The notes: generated by a model from the sequence alone, not told the origin. DNA of 64,000 nucleotides from Manis javanica (GCF_040802235.1 NC_133162.1:327501-391500); one strand, 5' to 3'. Shown: positions 21,226 through 34,660, counted from the stretch's first letter. Program-made: numbers and translations.

Positions 21226-24200
21226 ATGATTCTAAAATTCACACAGATACCCAAAGGGCTGGGAGCGCCACCGAGGTGAGCCACAGGCAGGACCGAGCTG
21301 GGCGGCCTCTGGCGTGTGCACCTCGCAGTGTAGACAGAAGCAAACGGCGGGGCTGGGGGTGGATTCCCTCCTCCCCACAGACAACACTGAGCGACCCCAA
21401 GAGCCAGCCACAGGCCAGGGGCGGGAGGCCTCCTCCCTGCTGAGGGACCACCAGAACGGTCACGGACAGGGGGGTCTGTGAGGAGAGGTGGGGCGGCTGC
21501 TCGCCTGGGCTTTGCTTCCTTTCCTCTCTAAGACCGCAGGCTGGAGCCTGTTTCCATGCTGACATTAGAACCAGGAAAGGTAAGGCCTAGGAACAAAGCC
21601 CAGGGAGGGGTCCTTCGGGTGGGGGACAGAGTCAAGTACTCAGACAGCCTGCAGGAGGCCAGCCCGGCTTGGCAGGGCGCCCTGGGATGTGTGTGAATAA
21701 AGATCAGGTCTCTGCAGGGGAGGCAGGAAGTGGGGCATCTGCCCCCTGGTTTGTTTTCTGAGAACAGCGGCGTGAGGGTGTAGGGTTTAGGAAGCCTGTG
21801 GGGAAGGCAGGGGCCAGGAGGGCCACTGCAGGGGGCCAGGTGAATGCTAACCCTGGGGGATGGGAGGGGTGGCAGCCCCACATCTTGGGCACTTGTTGAG
21901 GTGGGCCTGGGTGCTATGAGAGTGACTGAGAAATCGGCAGGACTGTAGGACCTGGAGGTGACATTTGGGCCACATTAAGCCAAGTACCTGTGGGGAGCAG
22001 GCCCTGGGAAGTAGCTGGTCAGGGGGGCTGTCCATGGGTGCTGGGGTTCCCGAGAAGCTCCACCCACGCGCCAAGGGCTTCAGCAAACAGGCGAGACTTC
22101 CCAGCAGCCCAGAGACCTGCTGTGAGCAGCCTGGGGAGCCAGGACCCATGACTTGGGGAGGCACAGCGTCAGGCTCCTGGGAGGGTGCAGGGGCGCAGAA
22201 GCACCTGAGGGAGGGCTGGGCATGCATGCGGGGCCATGCGCTTGTTCCCTAGGAGGCCTGGCCTCCCCTCTGCAAAGCTACCTGGTTGGCATAGGACTTG
22301 GGGGCAGCAGGGCACCCAGACCAGTGCTGCAGACACAGGCTGAGGGTGGGCAGTCCTGCCTGGGTGCCCCGTTGCCCCCTGCCAAGGCCCAGCAGGAAGA
22401 CTGCATAGGGCTGTGAGGGTGGACATGGCGCACATCAGCACATGTGGGTCCTCCCTTGGTCCTCTGTGCTGGCCATGCTCAGTCGCCCAGATGAGCTCCA
22501 GCACACTCAGACCTGGCCCACAGCAATGGAAGAGCAGATGTGTGGACCCACAGGGCCCCCCCCCACTGCTCAGGGGCTTTCCCCACTCCACACCCTCAAC
22601 CGGGGACCCAGTCCTGGTGCTCTTCTCAGTCTCATGATGAAATGACATGTACCAGGCAGGCCCTGAGTGCCTGCCTCCAGCCCAGCTCCAAACTCCAGAC
22701 TAACCTGTCCGTATCCCCACCTACGTGTCCCGTCACCTCTAAATTAGCACACTGAAAATTTGCTCCTGACTCCTTCCAGCCCCCCAAGACCACTGATCCC
22801 AGAGCCCTGGACCCCTCATTCTTCCACACCCACTTCCAGACCATCAGCAGGCCCCGCCCCAAACCCATCCAGTGGCATCTTGGCCACAGCGCAGTCATCA
22901 GCCTCTGCCCAGAACCCTCCACACCTGCCAAGCGGCACTGCCAGGCCCACTGTACTGACCCAGCACCATCCTGAGATCTGCTGCCTCACCCGCCGCCCCT
23001 TCCCAGCACATAGCCCACCTGACCTTCCCCAGCTCCCAGGCCCAGGCCCCTCCCCCCAACACCAGCCCCATGCCCTCCGCAGCCTTTGCAGCCGCTGTTC
23101 CCTCCACTTGGCACACTGTTCCCTGTTGTCTCCAGGACTCTGTACCAGCTGCCCACCCAAGTTTCCTCCCCCTCCTGCTGGCTGGCAACAGGCTTCACTA
23201 TACCGACACCTGAGCTCCACACAGGAACTTGTCTGCTCGCTGTCCTGTCGGGGTCCAGAGCCCCGCCTGACACACAGTAAGACCCAGCAAGTATCACTAA
23301 ATCATAAATGAGGAAGTAGGGCTGTGAAATGACTTTGGGGCAAAGGGACACAGAACCAACCTACCCGCACCCTGGGCCACCAGATCTGGGTTCCACTGGA
23401 GCCAGGACCCCAGGTCAGAGGTCAGCAAGCCCTTGCCTACCTCTAAGGGGCTGGCCAGCTGTCCCTTGCAGCCTGCAGGGTCCCTTCTCTGAGCACAGAG
23501 ACTGACGGGTCATTTGGGCACAGCCCTCTTGTGAGGTGCTGGGAGACTTCCCCCACCCAGGCAGAGGGTTCAGGTGCCTGGGCCTCTTCCCAGCTCACAA
23601 AGGGATTTCTCTGTCTACCTGCTGTGACCCTCCCAGTGGACCAACCAGAGATCAGGGAGGGGGTGACCAAGAGGCAGGCCTGGGGCCCAAGCCCCCACTC
23701 TGAGCAGGCAGGGTGGAGCCCACCCAGGACTACAGCGTCTGGGGTTCAACCTGGGTCCACTACTGAACCCACAGCCCTGGCCAGGGTGGGGCCAGGAGCT
23801 TCTACCTGGGTCCTTCTGCTGCTCCAAGCAGCTGCTGGGTGGGTGCAGGTGTCCACCTGTACCCACGTACTACCTGCAGGTCACAACTGCCTGTGCCCAG
23901 AGGACAGCAGGGAAGGAGGCAGCTTTCCACTTGGCCTCTGATTCCGGCCACTTTGGCTGATGCTGCTGGTCACAGGGGACCCTGGGAGGAGCTGTGCCCT
24001 GTGTTGGTGTCTCGCACACACACACATGGGACAGTGGGGTGGGAAGGAGCCTCTCCCTTGCCCTCTACCAGCTCTGGCTCCTTCTGTGTCTCTTCTGTGA
24101 GTTCCTGTCATGTGAGAAGGGAGGGCCCAGGTCGGCTCCTCACTCACTACTCGGTTAGCTTTTAGAAACACACTTGCAGCTGGGGGTGGGGGCATCAGCT

Positions 24201-24420
24201 GGGGGCTGCCTGGCCCTCGGCCACTCTCCCCACACAGAAGGGATACACTCAACAGTGGGAGACTGGGTGCCCCTTGTGTCTTTCCTCCAAAACCCCCAAT
24301 CCTGGGACATATGGATGTTGGAGGCCCCCATTTCTGTCTTGAGCGCCATGTGCTGTCTCTGACTAAGAGGCCTCCTTCATGGTGAGGGGGGTCCTTTCAG
24401 CCAGGCTCATCTCACTAAGA
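21226..24420. other. GC-rich non-repetitive stretch without a recognisable gene
   Basis: About 3.2 kb of GC-rich sequence with moderate CpG. It has several long open frames on both strands but no domain, initiation context or splice pattern I recognise. I see nothing that supports a protein-coding gene; a non-coding transcript cannot be excluded. Confidence 0.5.
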
Positions 24421-24429
24421 AAGCCAGAA

Positions 24430-25510
24430 ACAAGTCAGGGAAAGAGCCACAAAGTCAAAACCTAACATCACCTGATGTCAAGTCTTATTATAAAGGTACA
24501 GAAAAAAGACATCAAGATAAACAGTAGTAGGGAGTAATAGGGAGACTCCAGAAATACACCAACATACATAAGGACAACTGATTTCTGACAGAAGCGCAAA
24601 GGCAATTTCAAAAAATAGACTTGGAAAAATTAGATATCCAGACTCCCAAAAAAGGGGTTTGATCCATACCTCACACCATATATAATAATAAACTCAAAGG
24701 AGATCATAGAACTAAATATGAAATCTAAAACTTCTAAAAAAAATATGAGAACCTGGGGTTAGGCAAAAATGTCTTAGATAATGAAAGTAAAACCAAAATC
24801 AGTAAAAGAAAAACAATTCTTCAGTTGGACTTCATCAAAATTAAAATCTGCTTTTGCAAAGACAGTTAAAATACTGAAGACAAGCCACAGCCTGGGAGAA
24901 AATACTTTCAAATCATGTGTCTTGGTGGGGATGCAAATGTACAACCACACTGGAAAACAATTTGGGAATTGCCCCAAAAATTAAATGCACACCTACCATG
25001 TAACCCAGCCACTCTTAGATATCTACCCAAAGAAATGAGAACATACGTCCTTGCAAGGACTTGTAAACGTATATTCCTGACAGCTTTATCTGTAATAGCC
25101 TAAAACTGGAAATAACTCAAATGTCCACAAAAAAGTGAACAGATTATGGTATAACCAATTATGGTATATCCAGATACTGGATTTATCAGCAATAAAAAGG
25201 AATGAACTATTGATACATGCAAGATAATTATGTTGAATGAAAAAGTCTGATATATAAAAATCTAGAAAATGTAAACTGATCAACAGTAAGAGACAGCAGA
25301 TCAATGGTTGCCTGTGGGGAGTTAGGGAGGGGCAGGCAGGACAACTAAGACCTGCACAGCTCAAAATACATACTACCTGACCCTCTGTCCCGGGTATAGA
25401 GCAGTGTTTGATGGGACAGTAATCAAGAATATTCCAGAACTGATATACAATAGAAATCTGCGGTTCCAAAAAAGTCAATGAATCCTGAGCAGAATTAATA
25501 AAACAATGTC
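24430..25510 (+). mobile_element. L1 ORF2 end and 3' UTR, plus strand
   Basis: Degenerate L1: an ORF2 C-terminal segment from about 24440, then a 3' region with the AATGAACTATTGATACATGC motif, ending about 25500. A small L1 ORF1-like piece may follow to about 25680. Confidence 0.7.
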
Positions 25511-25979
25511 TGGACAGATTACACTAAAAATACAGACCACCAAAGATGAAAAGAAACTCTTAAAAGCAGCCGGGGAAGGGCAGACGACCTTCTAAGGAAC
25601 TGGAATCTGACTCAGCAACAGCTTGGAAGTCGGTGAAACAATGTCTTCAAGGAGCTGAAAGCACTCGCTGTCCTCAAATCCCACGTCAGGGAAGTGCACG
25701 TGGTAACTTGGATTCATTCTCCTAAAACGTCTCATGTGGAGGCTTGCCACCACCACGGACACTCAGAAGTGACTGGCACAGACTTTAAAGAAGGTTCCAG
25801 ACACACTCCCAAGTGCAGCTCAGGGGACCACCTCCCAAGGGGCCTCTCCTCTGTGCCCACCATCAGAGCACCTAATTAAACCATCCCATTTCTCTCAGAG
25901 AAGACCTGCTAATGCCGACACACAAAACCTTTCAGATAATTGTTGACTTTAAAAATATTTTCAACCTTACGTTCCACCA

Positions 25980-26390
25980 CCCTGCCTTCACCATTTATAT
26001 CGGTTTTCTATTGCTATGCAACAAATTACCCAGCAACCCAGCCAACATATGTGTATGATCTCAGCCTCCATGAATCAGAGGTCTTAGCACAATTCAGCTG
26101 AGTCCTCTGCTCAGGCCCTCACCAGGCTGCAATCAGAGCCACGATCTCATCCGAGGCTCAACGAGGGAAGGACCCTCTTCCAAGCTCCCTCGGGTTCTTG
26201 GCCAAAATCTTCTCCTTATAGCTGTAGGACAATGTCCCCATTTTCTGACTGCCATGTGGCCCTCTGCACAGGCCCCTGACAGTATGGCAGCATGCCTCCT
26301 CAAGGGCAGCAAGGCCAGCCCCAGATGGAGATGACATGGCCCCAGAGTGCCCCCAGCACCTGTGTGTGTTTGTGGGTCCTCACCCACTCT
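25980..26390. repeat. Old interspersed repeat, family not assigned
   Basis: It begins GGTTTTCTATTGCTATGCAA and continues ACAAATTACC, a start shared by a common ancient mammalian repeat, and is recognisable through TCAGCTGAGTCCTCTGCTCA to the CATGTGG segment. I do not assign a family name by eye. Confidence 0.5.
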
Positions 26391-26714
26391 CAAGTGCTTA
26401 ACACTGCTTTACGTTGTCCTTAAAATATTCATAAAAACTACCTGGAAATAAGCTAGGTTCACTCAGTGAGCTAGAGCATTTTTGTCCAGACAATGGCTGG
26501 CCAAATTTGTATCTAAGCACTTTCACTGCTTAACCTCTTAAAATTCTTTTTTCAAAAAATCTTCATTCAAATTACAGAAGAAAGGAATATAAGGTGAATT
26601 TTAACAAGAGTAAACCATAGCCTAGACTAATGTCAAGATGTTTTTCTTCTATGTTTTCTTCTAGGAGTTTTACCATTTCAGGTTTTATGCTTAAATCTTT
26701 ATTTGTTTTGATGA

Positions 26715-27640
26715 AGAGAAAATGCAGACTGAAACCACAATGTGATACACACCATCCAAGATGCCTAAAATGAAGACAGACAGTACTAAGTGTTGGCAGG
26801 GATGGAGTTAACTGCTACATTCCCGAAGGGACTGGACAGTGTGGCAATTGCTTGGGAAGACAGTTACCTGCTAAAGGTGATCATACACAGACCTATGACC
26901 CAGCAATCCCTTCTTGGGTATCTACGAAACAGAAATATTTGTAATTCCCCCCAAAAGGCACGTATAAGAATTACCAGAGCACCACTGTTACAATAACCAA
27001 ATGTCCGTCGGCAGTGGAACGGATGAACTGTGGCCTCTTCATGCAATGGTAGGTCACAGCTGCACACAGCACCTGGGGGGAAGCTCACAAATATGATGCT
27101 GAGGAAAACCCAGGCACAAAGAACACATTCTGTGCGATCCCACTTACATAAAGACTAACAATGGGCAGTACTGGTCTATGGTGTCAGATGGTCAACACCG
27201 TGGTTACCACTGGGGGCCATGGGGGGAGGGACAGGGGCTCTGGGGTCCTAGCCATGTCGGGTTCTCAATCACATGCTCGTTGCATGGGTGTGTGCAGGAC
27301 ATGAAAATTTATCAAATTATGTTTGGGCACTTAAGATTGGGTGCTTTTCTAAATGTATTTTATACCTCAATGAAACTTCACACACTGGATATATATATGT
27401 ACAGCATGGGACTCTACTTAACAACACTGTACTGCATATTTAAAAGTTGCTAGGAGAGTAGATAATAAATGTTCTTATAAAAAATTTTGAACTCTGTGTG
27501 GTGATGGATGTTAATTAGGCTTATTATGGTGATCATTGCACAATATATACAAATATCGAATCATGTTGTACACCTGAAAATAATATCATGTTATATGTCA
27601 ATTATATCTCAATAAAAATAGATAAAAATGCAAAGGGCTA
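26715..27640 (+). mobile_element. L1 3' end(s), plus strand
   Basis: An L1 3' region, apparently two successive 3' tails: one with ATATGTACAGCATGGGACTC near 27395 and one ending ATGTCAATTATATCTCAATA near 27595-27615. A small inverted L1 piece seems to precede it at 26640-26710. Confidence 0.65.
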
Positions 27641-27644
27641 CCAA

Positions 27645-29545
27645 AGTTTTCACATATTTGCTTATAATATATAGCCTAATAGAAATCAAAAACAACCACA
27701 CACCGACCAAAAAAATACAATCCCTTTGAAATACAGTGAGAGATGCTGAATGGCTGAAAATCAGTACACTACGAAATGAAACGGCCTGGTGGCTGCCTGC
27801 AGGGCTTGGCCGTGTGCTGGTCACAGGTGGGGGGAGCGCAGATGGCCCAGCCTGGTTCACAGCAGGTCAGCACTCACACATCTTGGCTGTGTGATGGCGA
27901 CACACTCTACAGCGAGCTTCCCGGAGCCAGGAGACCCAGCAGCTCCGCATGCCTCGTCCCCCACAGCCCTGCCCCTGGTAAGATCTTGGGAGAAGGAAAC
28001 CTCCACGAGACTGTTTGCAACCCTCTCCTCTCGGCTCTGTCTCCAGCTGCAGACACTGCAGCCCTCAGGGGGCACCTTGCCTGTCACATAATTATTTGTT
28101 TGTAATTAACTGACTCCTCCACGCTGAACCCTGCAGTGAATATGGTGTCGTTATTAAATTGGGGTAGCCCTCACCATCCTCATGGTGTCCCCCTGGGGCC
28201 TGACCTGGGCTTCCTTGTGCCTAACGAGCCACAACCACCCGACTTCTAATTGACCGAGGCCTGGCAAGGTGCCTCCCTGCAGCTGCTCGGCCTCCCACAA
28301 ACTCTCCTGCCTTCTTTTTAACAACACCCCTGGGAAGGCAGCACGGAGGTCTCCCAGCTCTTAAAACTTCTCCCATCAAAGTTGGCTGGAATCTGTGAAC
28401 TGTACACTTGATTGGGTACCAAGAGGTTTATAAACAATTCCCCAGTTGCCTGAAGAACACAAACTTTTTCTCAGAAACAGGGCTCAGAATAAAAGACGTT
28501 CCCTGGGGTTCAACAGGTCAGGGAAGGGACAAAGGATGGGGAGACAGCCCAAGGCAGAGTTGCAGGGCAGCTAAGCTGTGCTGGAGGACAGCCCACAGGA
28601 AGCAGAGCCACCACTGGACCTCAGCTCCTTGCAGGTGGAAACTGCTACCTGCTGCCTAGAATGCCTGTCGAGACTTAGCAGCACACACCCGCCAGGAAGG
28701 CTGAGATTCCAGGGTGTGAAATCAGCTAAGCAGAGACCCGGGCACGCCTAGGCCCTTGCTGACAGCAAGGAGCCAGCCGCTGCCTCCCCCACAGGCGTCA
28801 GTGCACCAGCACCTGCTGGGGGAGGCAGCTGCGGCAGAGCTCCAGCCCTGGGTCTCCCCACGGATGAGCTCCAGATTCCATGTCTGCAGATACAAGGAAA
28901 ACAGGTGCCACATTTCCCTCTGGCCCTCAAAGAATTACTGAAATAGTCTAAAAGTCTCAAACATGGAGCCTCAGCCTAGGGCCGGAGAGGCACAGGGTGG
29001 CCCCACAGTGCCTCACCTGACCCAGGGTCACTCCAGCACGCTGCTGAGTTTGTCCAGCTCCTGGGCATCCTCTCAAACACGATGATACCCACAGGTTCAC
29101 CCCACTTCCTGGCTCCTTGATGGGGTATCGGTGTGCCCTCAATACTCGCCTCCGCTCCATCCCCACCACCTCACCTGACCTGCCCTGCCACAGTCACGCG
29201 ACCTCCCCCACAGCTGAGCCCAAGGTCAGGACGAGGGTGGGACGGCGCCATCAGCAGGACCTGCCCTTGGCCCCTGGTTCCGAGGCTGGCGCTGCCACAC
29301 ACTCCCAGCCTCCCAGCATCATGAGCCCAGGCTCATCACCCACGTCTATTCTCTCTGGCACCCACCCCCTCTCTTGGGATCTCACCCAGTCCTGTGACTT
29401 GCACTGTGACATCTTCAAATGAGGGCCACCACCCAAGTCTCCCTTGAAGTCCACACCTGGGTCCAGCTGCTCACCCAGTTTCCACTCAGGTGTGTTCTCA
29501 CCTCACAGACTTAGGTGTGCAAAGCAGAACTCTTGAGGTTCCCCA
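27645..29545. other. Non-repetitive interval without a recognisable gene
   Basis: Mixed-composition sequence, GC-rich after 28500. I recognise no exon, RNA gene or clear repeat. Confidence 0.45.
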
Positions 29546-29554
29546 CATGCCACC

Positions 29555-29632
29555 TGTTCATGGATGGACAGATGGGTGGATGGTTGGATGGATGGATGGA
29601 TGGACAGGAGGATGGACGGGTGGATGGATACA
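29555..29632. repeat. (GGAT)n microsatellite
   Basis: Degenerate tetranucleotide array of TGGATGGA/GGATGGAC units, abutting the start of the L1 fragment at about 29640. Confidence 0.9.
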
Positions 29633-29639
29633 TGACCTC

Positions 29640-31175
29640 CAGACTCACTGCAAAGCTGCAGTGATCAAGCCAACGTGGTATTGATGTGAGAATAGATACA
29701 CAGATCAACAGAACAGAGGAGAGAGTCCAAACCCACGTAAGTATAGTCAACGGATCTTTGACAAAGAAGCAAAGGCAACACATGGAGAAAGGACAGTTTT
29801 TCCAACAAAGGGTGCTGCTACTGGACACCTACATGAAAAAAAAATTGAATCGAGTTAGTGGCCTGACACCTTTCACCAAAATACTAATTCAGAACGGGTC
29901 CTAGAACTAAACGTTAAATGAAAAGGTGTAAAGCTTCCAGAAGATAACATATGAGAAAACTGAGGTGACCTTGAGTTAGATGATGGCTTTTAAGGTACGA
30001 CACCAAGAGCACGATCCATGAAAGAGAAATGGGTAGGTTGGAAATCATTAGAATTAAAGACTTCTGCTCTGCAAAAGACATAGTTAAGAGAATACAGAGG
30101 CAAGCTATAGTCTAGGAGAAACGCACATCTGAAAAGGGCTGGTATCCAAAATACACAGAGAACTCTTAAAACTCAACAATGAGAAAACCAAGTAATTTTT
30201 AAAGGGGCAAGAAATCTAAATAGGCACCCCACAAAAAAAGATATACAGAAGGAAAATAAGCGTGTGAAAAGATGCCTATCAAAGACTGCAGATTAAAACA
30301 AGCACAAGATCCCATTACACATCTCACAGAATGACTAAAATCAAAAACACTGACACCACCAAATCCTAGCAAATAAGTGGAGCAACAGGCACTCTGACTC
30401 ACCGCTGGCAAGGACGCAGAGTGGCATGCCCCTGCGGAAGACAGGTCGGCGGCTTCGCACAGTTAGACATGGTCTTCCCTCAGTATCCAGCAATCGCACT
30501 CCTAGATACTTACCCAAACAAGTTGAAAACATCCACACAAAAACCTGCACACAAATGTTTATAGCAGCTTTATTCAGTTACCAAAATCTAGAAGCAGCCA
30601 AGATACTCTTTAATAAGTGAATGAATAAATAAACTGTGGTACATCCAGACAATATTATTCAGTAATTTAAATTACTGGAATATTATTCGGTAATTTAAAA
30701 AAATGAATGGGCTATCCAGTCACAAAAAGACATGGAGGAAGCTTAACCACATATTACCAAGTCAAACAATCCAGTCGGAAGAGACTCCATAGTGGACTAT
30801 TGCAACTGTGTGAGTTTGGAAAAGATAAAATACAGAGACAGGAAAAAGATGAGAGACTGCAGGGGTTCAGGACGGAGGGGAGGAGGGATGAGCGAGTGGA
30901 GCACAGGAGATTTTTGGTCAGGGAAACTACTTCCATGACACTGGGATGGTGGATGCACTGCGTATATATTTGTCCGAGCCCATGGACTGGACAGCAGAGT
31001 GACCCTGACGTCGGTCAGGGACTTGAGTCGATGATGATGCACAGTATTTGTTCACCAGTTGTAGCAAAGGTACCCCACACTAATGCAAGATGTTAATAAG
31101 GAAAAACTGGAGTGGGGGTGTTATTTGGGAACTCTGTACTTTCTGCTCAATTTTTCTATAAATCTAAAAATGCTA
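29640..31175 (+). mobile_element. L1 ORF2 C-terminal part and 3' UTR, plus strand
   Basis: Degenerate ORF2 end (segments like TCAACGGATCTTTGACAAAG) followed by an old L1 3' UTR ending near 31170 with a CTATAAATCTAAAAATGCTA tail. The tail is related to that at about 14490. Confidence 0.75.
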
Positions 31176-31349
31176 AGTTTATACGTTTAAAAGCCACCAT
31201 TAAATTTTTTCACCTAAAGAGCGAGAGAGAAGGATGATAACAGCAGGAAATGTTACAAGTCTGGTTCTCCTTCACTGACTTACTGGGGATCCCCAAAACC
31301 CCAGAGCCAACTGGCTGCTCAGCGGGAGGGAGCCCCGGGCGCTGCAAGG

Positions 31350-31900
31350 AGAAAGCTCCCGGGTGGGTCTGAGCTGGGCCCTGAGAAGAACGGGTTTACG
31401 CGTAACAGTGACATTCAAGTGCAAGGTTCATACGACGTGGGGCGCGCTGCTCTTTGCAGACCTGCCCGTTTTAGAGCCCCAACTTTCCAAAGCCAGGCCC
31501 ACGTCCACGCAGGTCACGAGGCGCCTGTCCTCCGGAGACTTGTGCCCATTCATCCACAGGTGCCCTGGAGCCGCGCTGACACCCGGCGGCGCTGCGATCG
31601 CCACACGCGTGCAAGAGGAATGAGGCCCCGGGGATCAGCCGGCCGAAGCGCACCGGGGCCCCGAGCGCCGCCCGCACCCCGCTCCCCGAGGAATCGCCAC
31701 CCGCCAGCGCCTAAAGCCAAGGAGCCCGCGTCCCAGCCGCGGGTTCCCTGCGGAGTCTCCCCCCCAGGGGAGCGAGGAAGGACGCCTGCAGGCCGTGGTC
31801 CGGCGCTCGGTCACGTCCGCGCGCCCGCCTTCCCCGGAGAGCCCAGCCGTGGCCGCCTCGGGCCCTCGGTCCTTAGCCCCGGAAAACCCTTGACCTCAGC
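31350..31900. promoter_or_regulatory. CpG-rich patch, possible orphan CpG island
   Basis: A dense cluster of CpG dinucleotides (strongest at about 31555-31870) in single-copy sequence far from any recognised first exon. It could be the promoter of an unrecognised or non-coding transcript, or simply GC-biased DNA. Confidence 0.4.
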
Positions 31901-32179
31901 AAGGACAGGAAGCGTTCGGAGGTGGCTTGGTCAGGTGGCCATCTACGCAGCATCGGCCTCTGCCCTGAGGCCACACCCAGGGTCTGGCAGCCTGCCCGCT
32001 GCTCCGGAGCCCTAACCTGCACCAAGGGGCACAGGCCAGGGCTGGAGGACTTGGGGCCAAGGTTAAGGGCAGGGCAGAGGGGCAGGGCAAGGAGGGGCCC
32101 TGGTGGCACCCCCACACCTCTCAGGGCCACTCACAGCCCCTGCCTCAGTCTCAGAGGAGAGAAATCTACAGCGAAGGGT

Positions 32180-32300
32180 TGTGGCAGCATGGACCACCTG
32201 GATTGAGGTGGGCCCTGGTGATGCCTGCTGTGTGGCTTTGAGGGGTCAGTCAGCCTCTCTGGGCCTTGGGTGCCCCAGCGATAGAGTTACCAACCTTTGC
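32180..32300 (+). repeat. MIR-like ancient SINE remnant
   Basis: The stretch TGCTGTGTGGCTTTGAGGGG followed by CAGCCTCTCTGGGCCTTGG resembles the core of MIR (TGTGTGACCTTGGGCAAG... CCTCAGTTTCC). Confidence 0.4.
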
Positions 32301-33039
32301 GTCCCTCCCTCCCCTTCCCTAGGCAGGTCTGCAGGCCAAATCAAGTTCCCCTGCAGTGTGACTGTGAGCACCACACACCATGCTGATTCAGAGGGTCCTG
32401 ATTCACCCATAAGGCCAGCAAAAGCATGCGCCAACTGAATGCGGACGCTCTTTAATTCATTATTCGGAAAACAGCTTCACAAAAGCAGAGACTGCACAAG
32501 TGTCATTAGCTATAGATGACGGTGTCCCAGTCCAAGAGAGAGAAATGTGTCCTTTACGGAGCCAGTGGCAGGGGCCCGGGCCAGTGTGCGGCTCTGAACT
32601 CGGGGTTCGGCCCCAGGCTCAAGCAGTGTTTCTTGGGCCAAGATGGAGGGGGCAGCGCACTGTTCAGAGGGCCCTGGGCCCTGTGCACTCACACTGCAGT
32701 GGCCTCCCACAGCCCAGGACGCCCCACAGGCCCTTCCTGAGCTTGGCCAGCAGCCCTGGGCAGGCTGGGCTGGCGTGACCACGGGCCTCGTGCCTGAGCA
32801 TCATGCTCTGTCCCTGGGTAGACGCTGTGGCCATAGCTCCTGATGGCCCGTGCCTGCCAAGTCCAGGCAGTCCTGGGCCTGGCTGGCAGGAGAGTCTAGC
32901 TCTCTTGGAAGTCCCTGGTGACTGGGCCACCAAGGTGGGTGCTGGGCCAGGGACACGGCCTGATTGGTGAAGGAGAAACAAGGGGTGCCCCATGCACTGG
33001 TTCATCTGCTAAGATGACATTAATAGTAACAACAGTGTC

Positions 33040-33240
33040 TCCCCGGGGCTTGTTCCAGTCACACCTTATTCTAAGCACTTCAAACACATTACTTTATTTG
33101 ATACTCATTAGGGCTCCATGAGATTGTGCTTTCAGATTCCCACTTACAGATGAAGACACAGAGTGGTTACAAGTCATGGGGCAGCAGGGTGGATCCAGAC
33201 ACCCAGCTTCTGAGCCTGTGCTTCTAACCCCATCATGCGG
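33040..33240 (-). repeat. MIR SINE, minus strand
   Basis: Plus-strand sequence with TTATTTGATACTCATTAGGG, ACAGATGAAGACACAGAGTG and a distal CCAGACACCCAGCTTCTGAG is the reverse complement of a degenerate MIR element. Confidence 0.6.
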
Positions 33241-33844
33241 CCCCAAGAACAAGTAAGCATGGCTGTCAGGCTGGGCCAGGCCTCTCATGGAGCTTCCGGT
33301 CCCCAGCGACCTCACGTGACATCACTCAGAGGCGGCACCAAGCGCCCCTTCCTCTGATGCCTGAGGGCTCAGGGTTCAGGCCCCCAGAAATGTGAGACCA
33401 CCGTGGTGGGCGTGCTCTGGGGATCCCTAAAGAGAGGCAAACTCCCACACTGACCCTAAATAGCCGTCCAAGGCTGCTTAGCTTCCTGATACTGGTTTTC
33501 ACACAGATTTCTCTGAGTTGTCACCTCTGTGGTTGACCTCCAGGGCTGTGTGCCCCAATTTCCCTTCTGGAATCTGTGTCTGGAATGCAGGGGGCCTGAG
33601 CAGCCCTTGGTAAGCCCTGTGAGAGCCACAGAACCTCCCGGAGGCTAGGATGGGAGCCCCCTCCAGACTGCTGAGAACTGGGCCCAGGCTTCAGCCTCCC
33701 AGGAGCCCCAGCCACCTGGTGATATCAGGGCACCAGCTTCAGCTGTGCAGAGACTGGTACCCAGAACTGACTCCCCACAATGGGGAATTGGAGGACCTGG
33801 CCCTGCAGAGCCATCTCTGAGGGGCTCAGCTACCCTGCACCCAC

Positions 33845-34660
33845 CTCCGCAGAGCCGCCTGATGTCCTTGTTCCTCCAGGTGTATGCGGGGTTGTGGCAC
33901 CAGGGTCACAACGGTGTTGAGCACTGACAGCCTTGGTCAAGTCCAGCAAGCTCTCCATCAAGGTCCTCACGTGCAGGAAGGTAGTGGAGCTGCCGGGACT
34001 GCTGTGAGAGCAGGTGGAGAAGGCCCTGTGCCAGCCCTGGACCTTGGGCCAAGGGGGTCCTGGCTCCGGTGGCAATGATGTAGGCATAGGAGACCAGCGT
34101 GGTGAAGCAAGAAGGCGATGCTGAAGGATGCGGGCTCCACCTCCCACCAGTCACGGAAGGACAGCGCGGCCCAGGGCACGATGTCATGGAAGTGGCTGGT
34201 TTGACACAGGAGCCGCAGGAGAGGCAGGCACGGTGATGGAGGAGAAGCCGCACAGGCAGGAGCCCAGGGCCAGGCACACGGAGAGGCTGGGCGTCATCGT
34301 GTGGACAGAGCACAGCGGCAAGCAGATGGCCAGGCAGCGGCGGGGGGCCACAGCGCGCAGGAAGTACCCGCAGCAGCCCGCCCGGAAGACCATGTGCACC
34401 TGGGCAGCACGGCCGGTGGAGGGCCCAGCTCCACGGGGTGAGCACGGCCAGGGTCTGGGGCACGCAGGCCGCGGCGAACCAGCTCTCCAGGGAGGAGAGG
34501 TTGCAGAGGAAGAAATACACGGGTGTCTGGAGGCGGCGGAGCGCCCTCACCTGGGAGCTGATGGCCGGGTTCCCGGCCACCGGGAGCAGATGCATGACCG
34601 GGAGGAGCAGGCCCCGGGAAGCCCAGCAGGATGAGCGGCCCTGCGGAGAGGCTCTGGCCG
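33845..34660 (-). pseudogene. Olfactory receptor pseudogene (family 6-like, cf. OR6L1P/OR6L2P locus)
   Basis: Read on the minus strand, pieces of a seven-transmembrane odorant receptor appear in order but in different frames. They are LILLGFPG (N-terminus), TPVYFFLCNLSSLESWF (TM2), RRCLAICLPL (the DRYLAIC position after TM3), LGSCLCGF (TM4), VSYAYIIATGAR (TM5), HRAFSTCSHSS (TM6) and NTVVT...QGHQAALRR (TM7/tail, with NPxxY lost). At least four frame changes, loss of the DRY acid and loss of NPxxY make it non-functional. Human 10q26.3 carries OR6L pseudogenes, which supports an orthologous relic; that assignment is inferred from position, not from an alignment. The sequence stays GC-rich, unlike most OR genes. 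Confidence 0.82.

Noticed and set aside
22760-23311. A 183-codon Pro/Ser-rich open frame as a novel gene
   Set aside because: No start context, domain or splice partner; similar frames exist on the opposite strand, as expected of GC-rich DNA.
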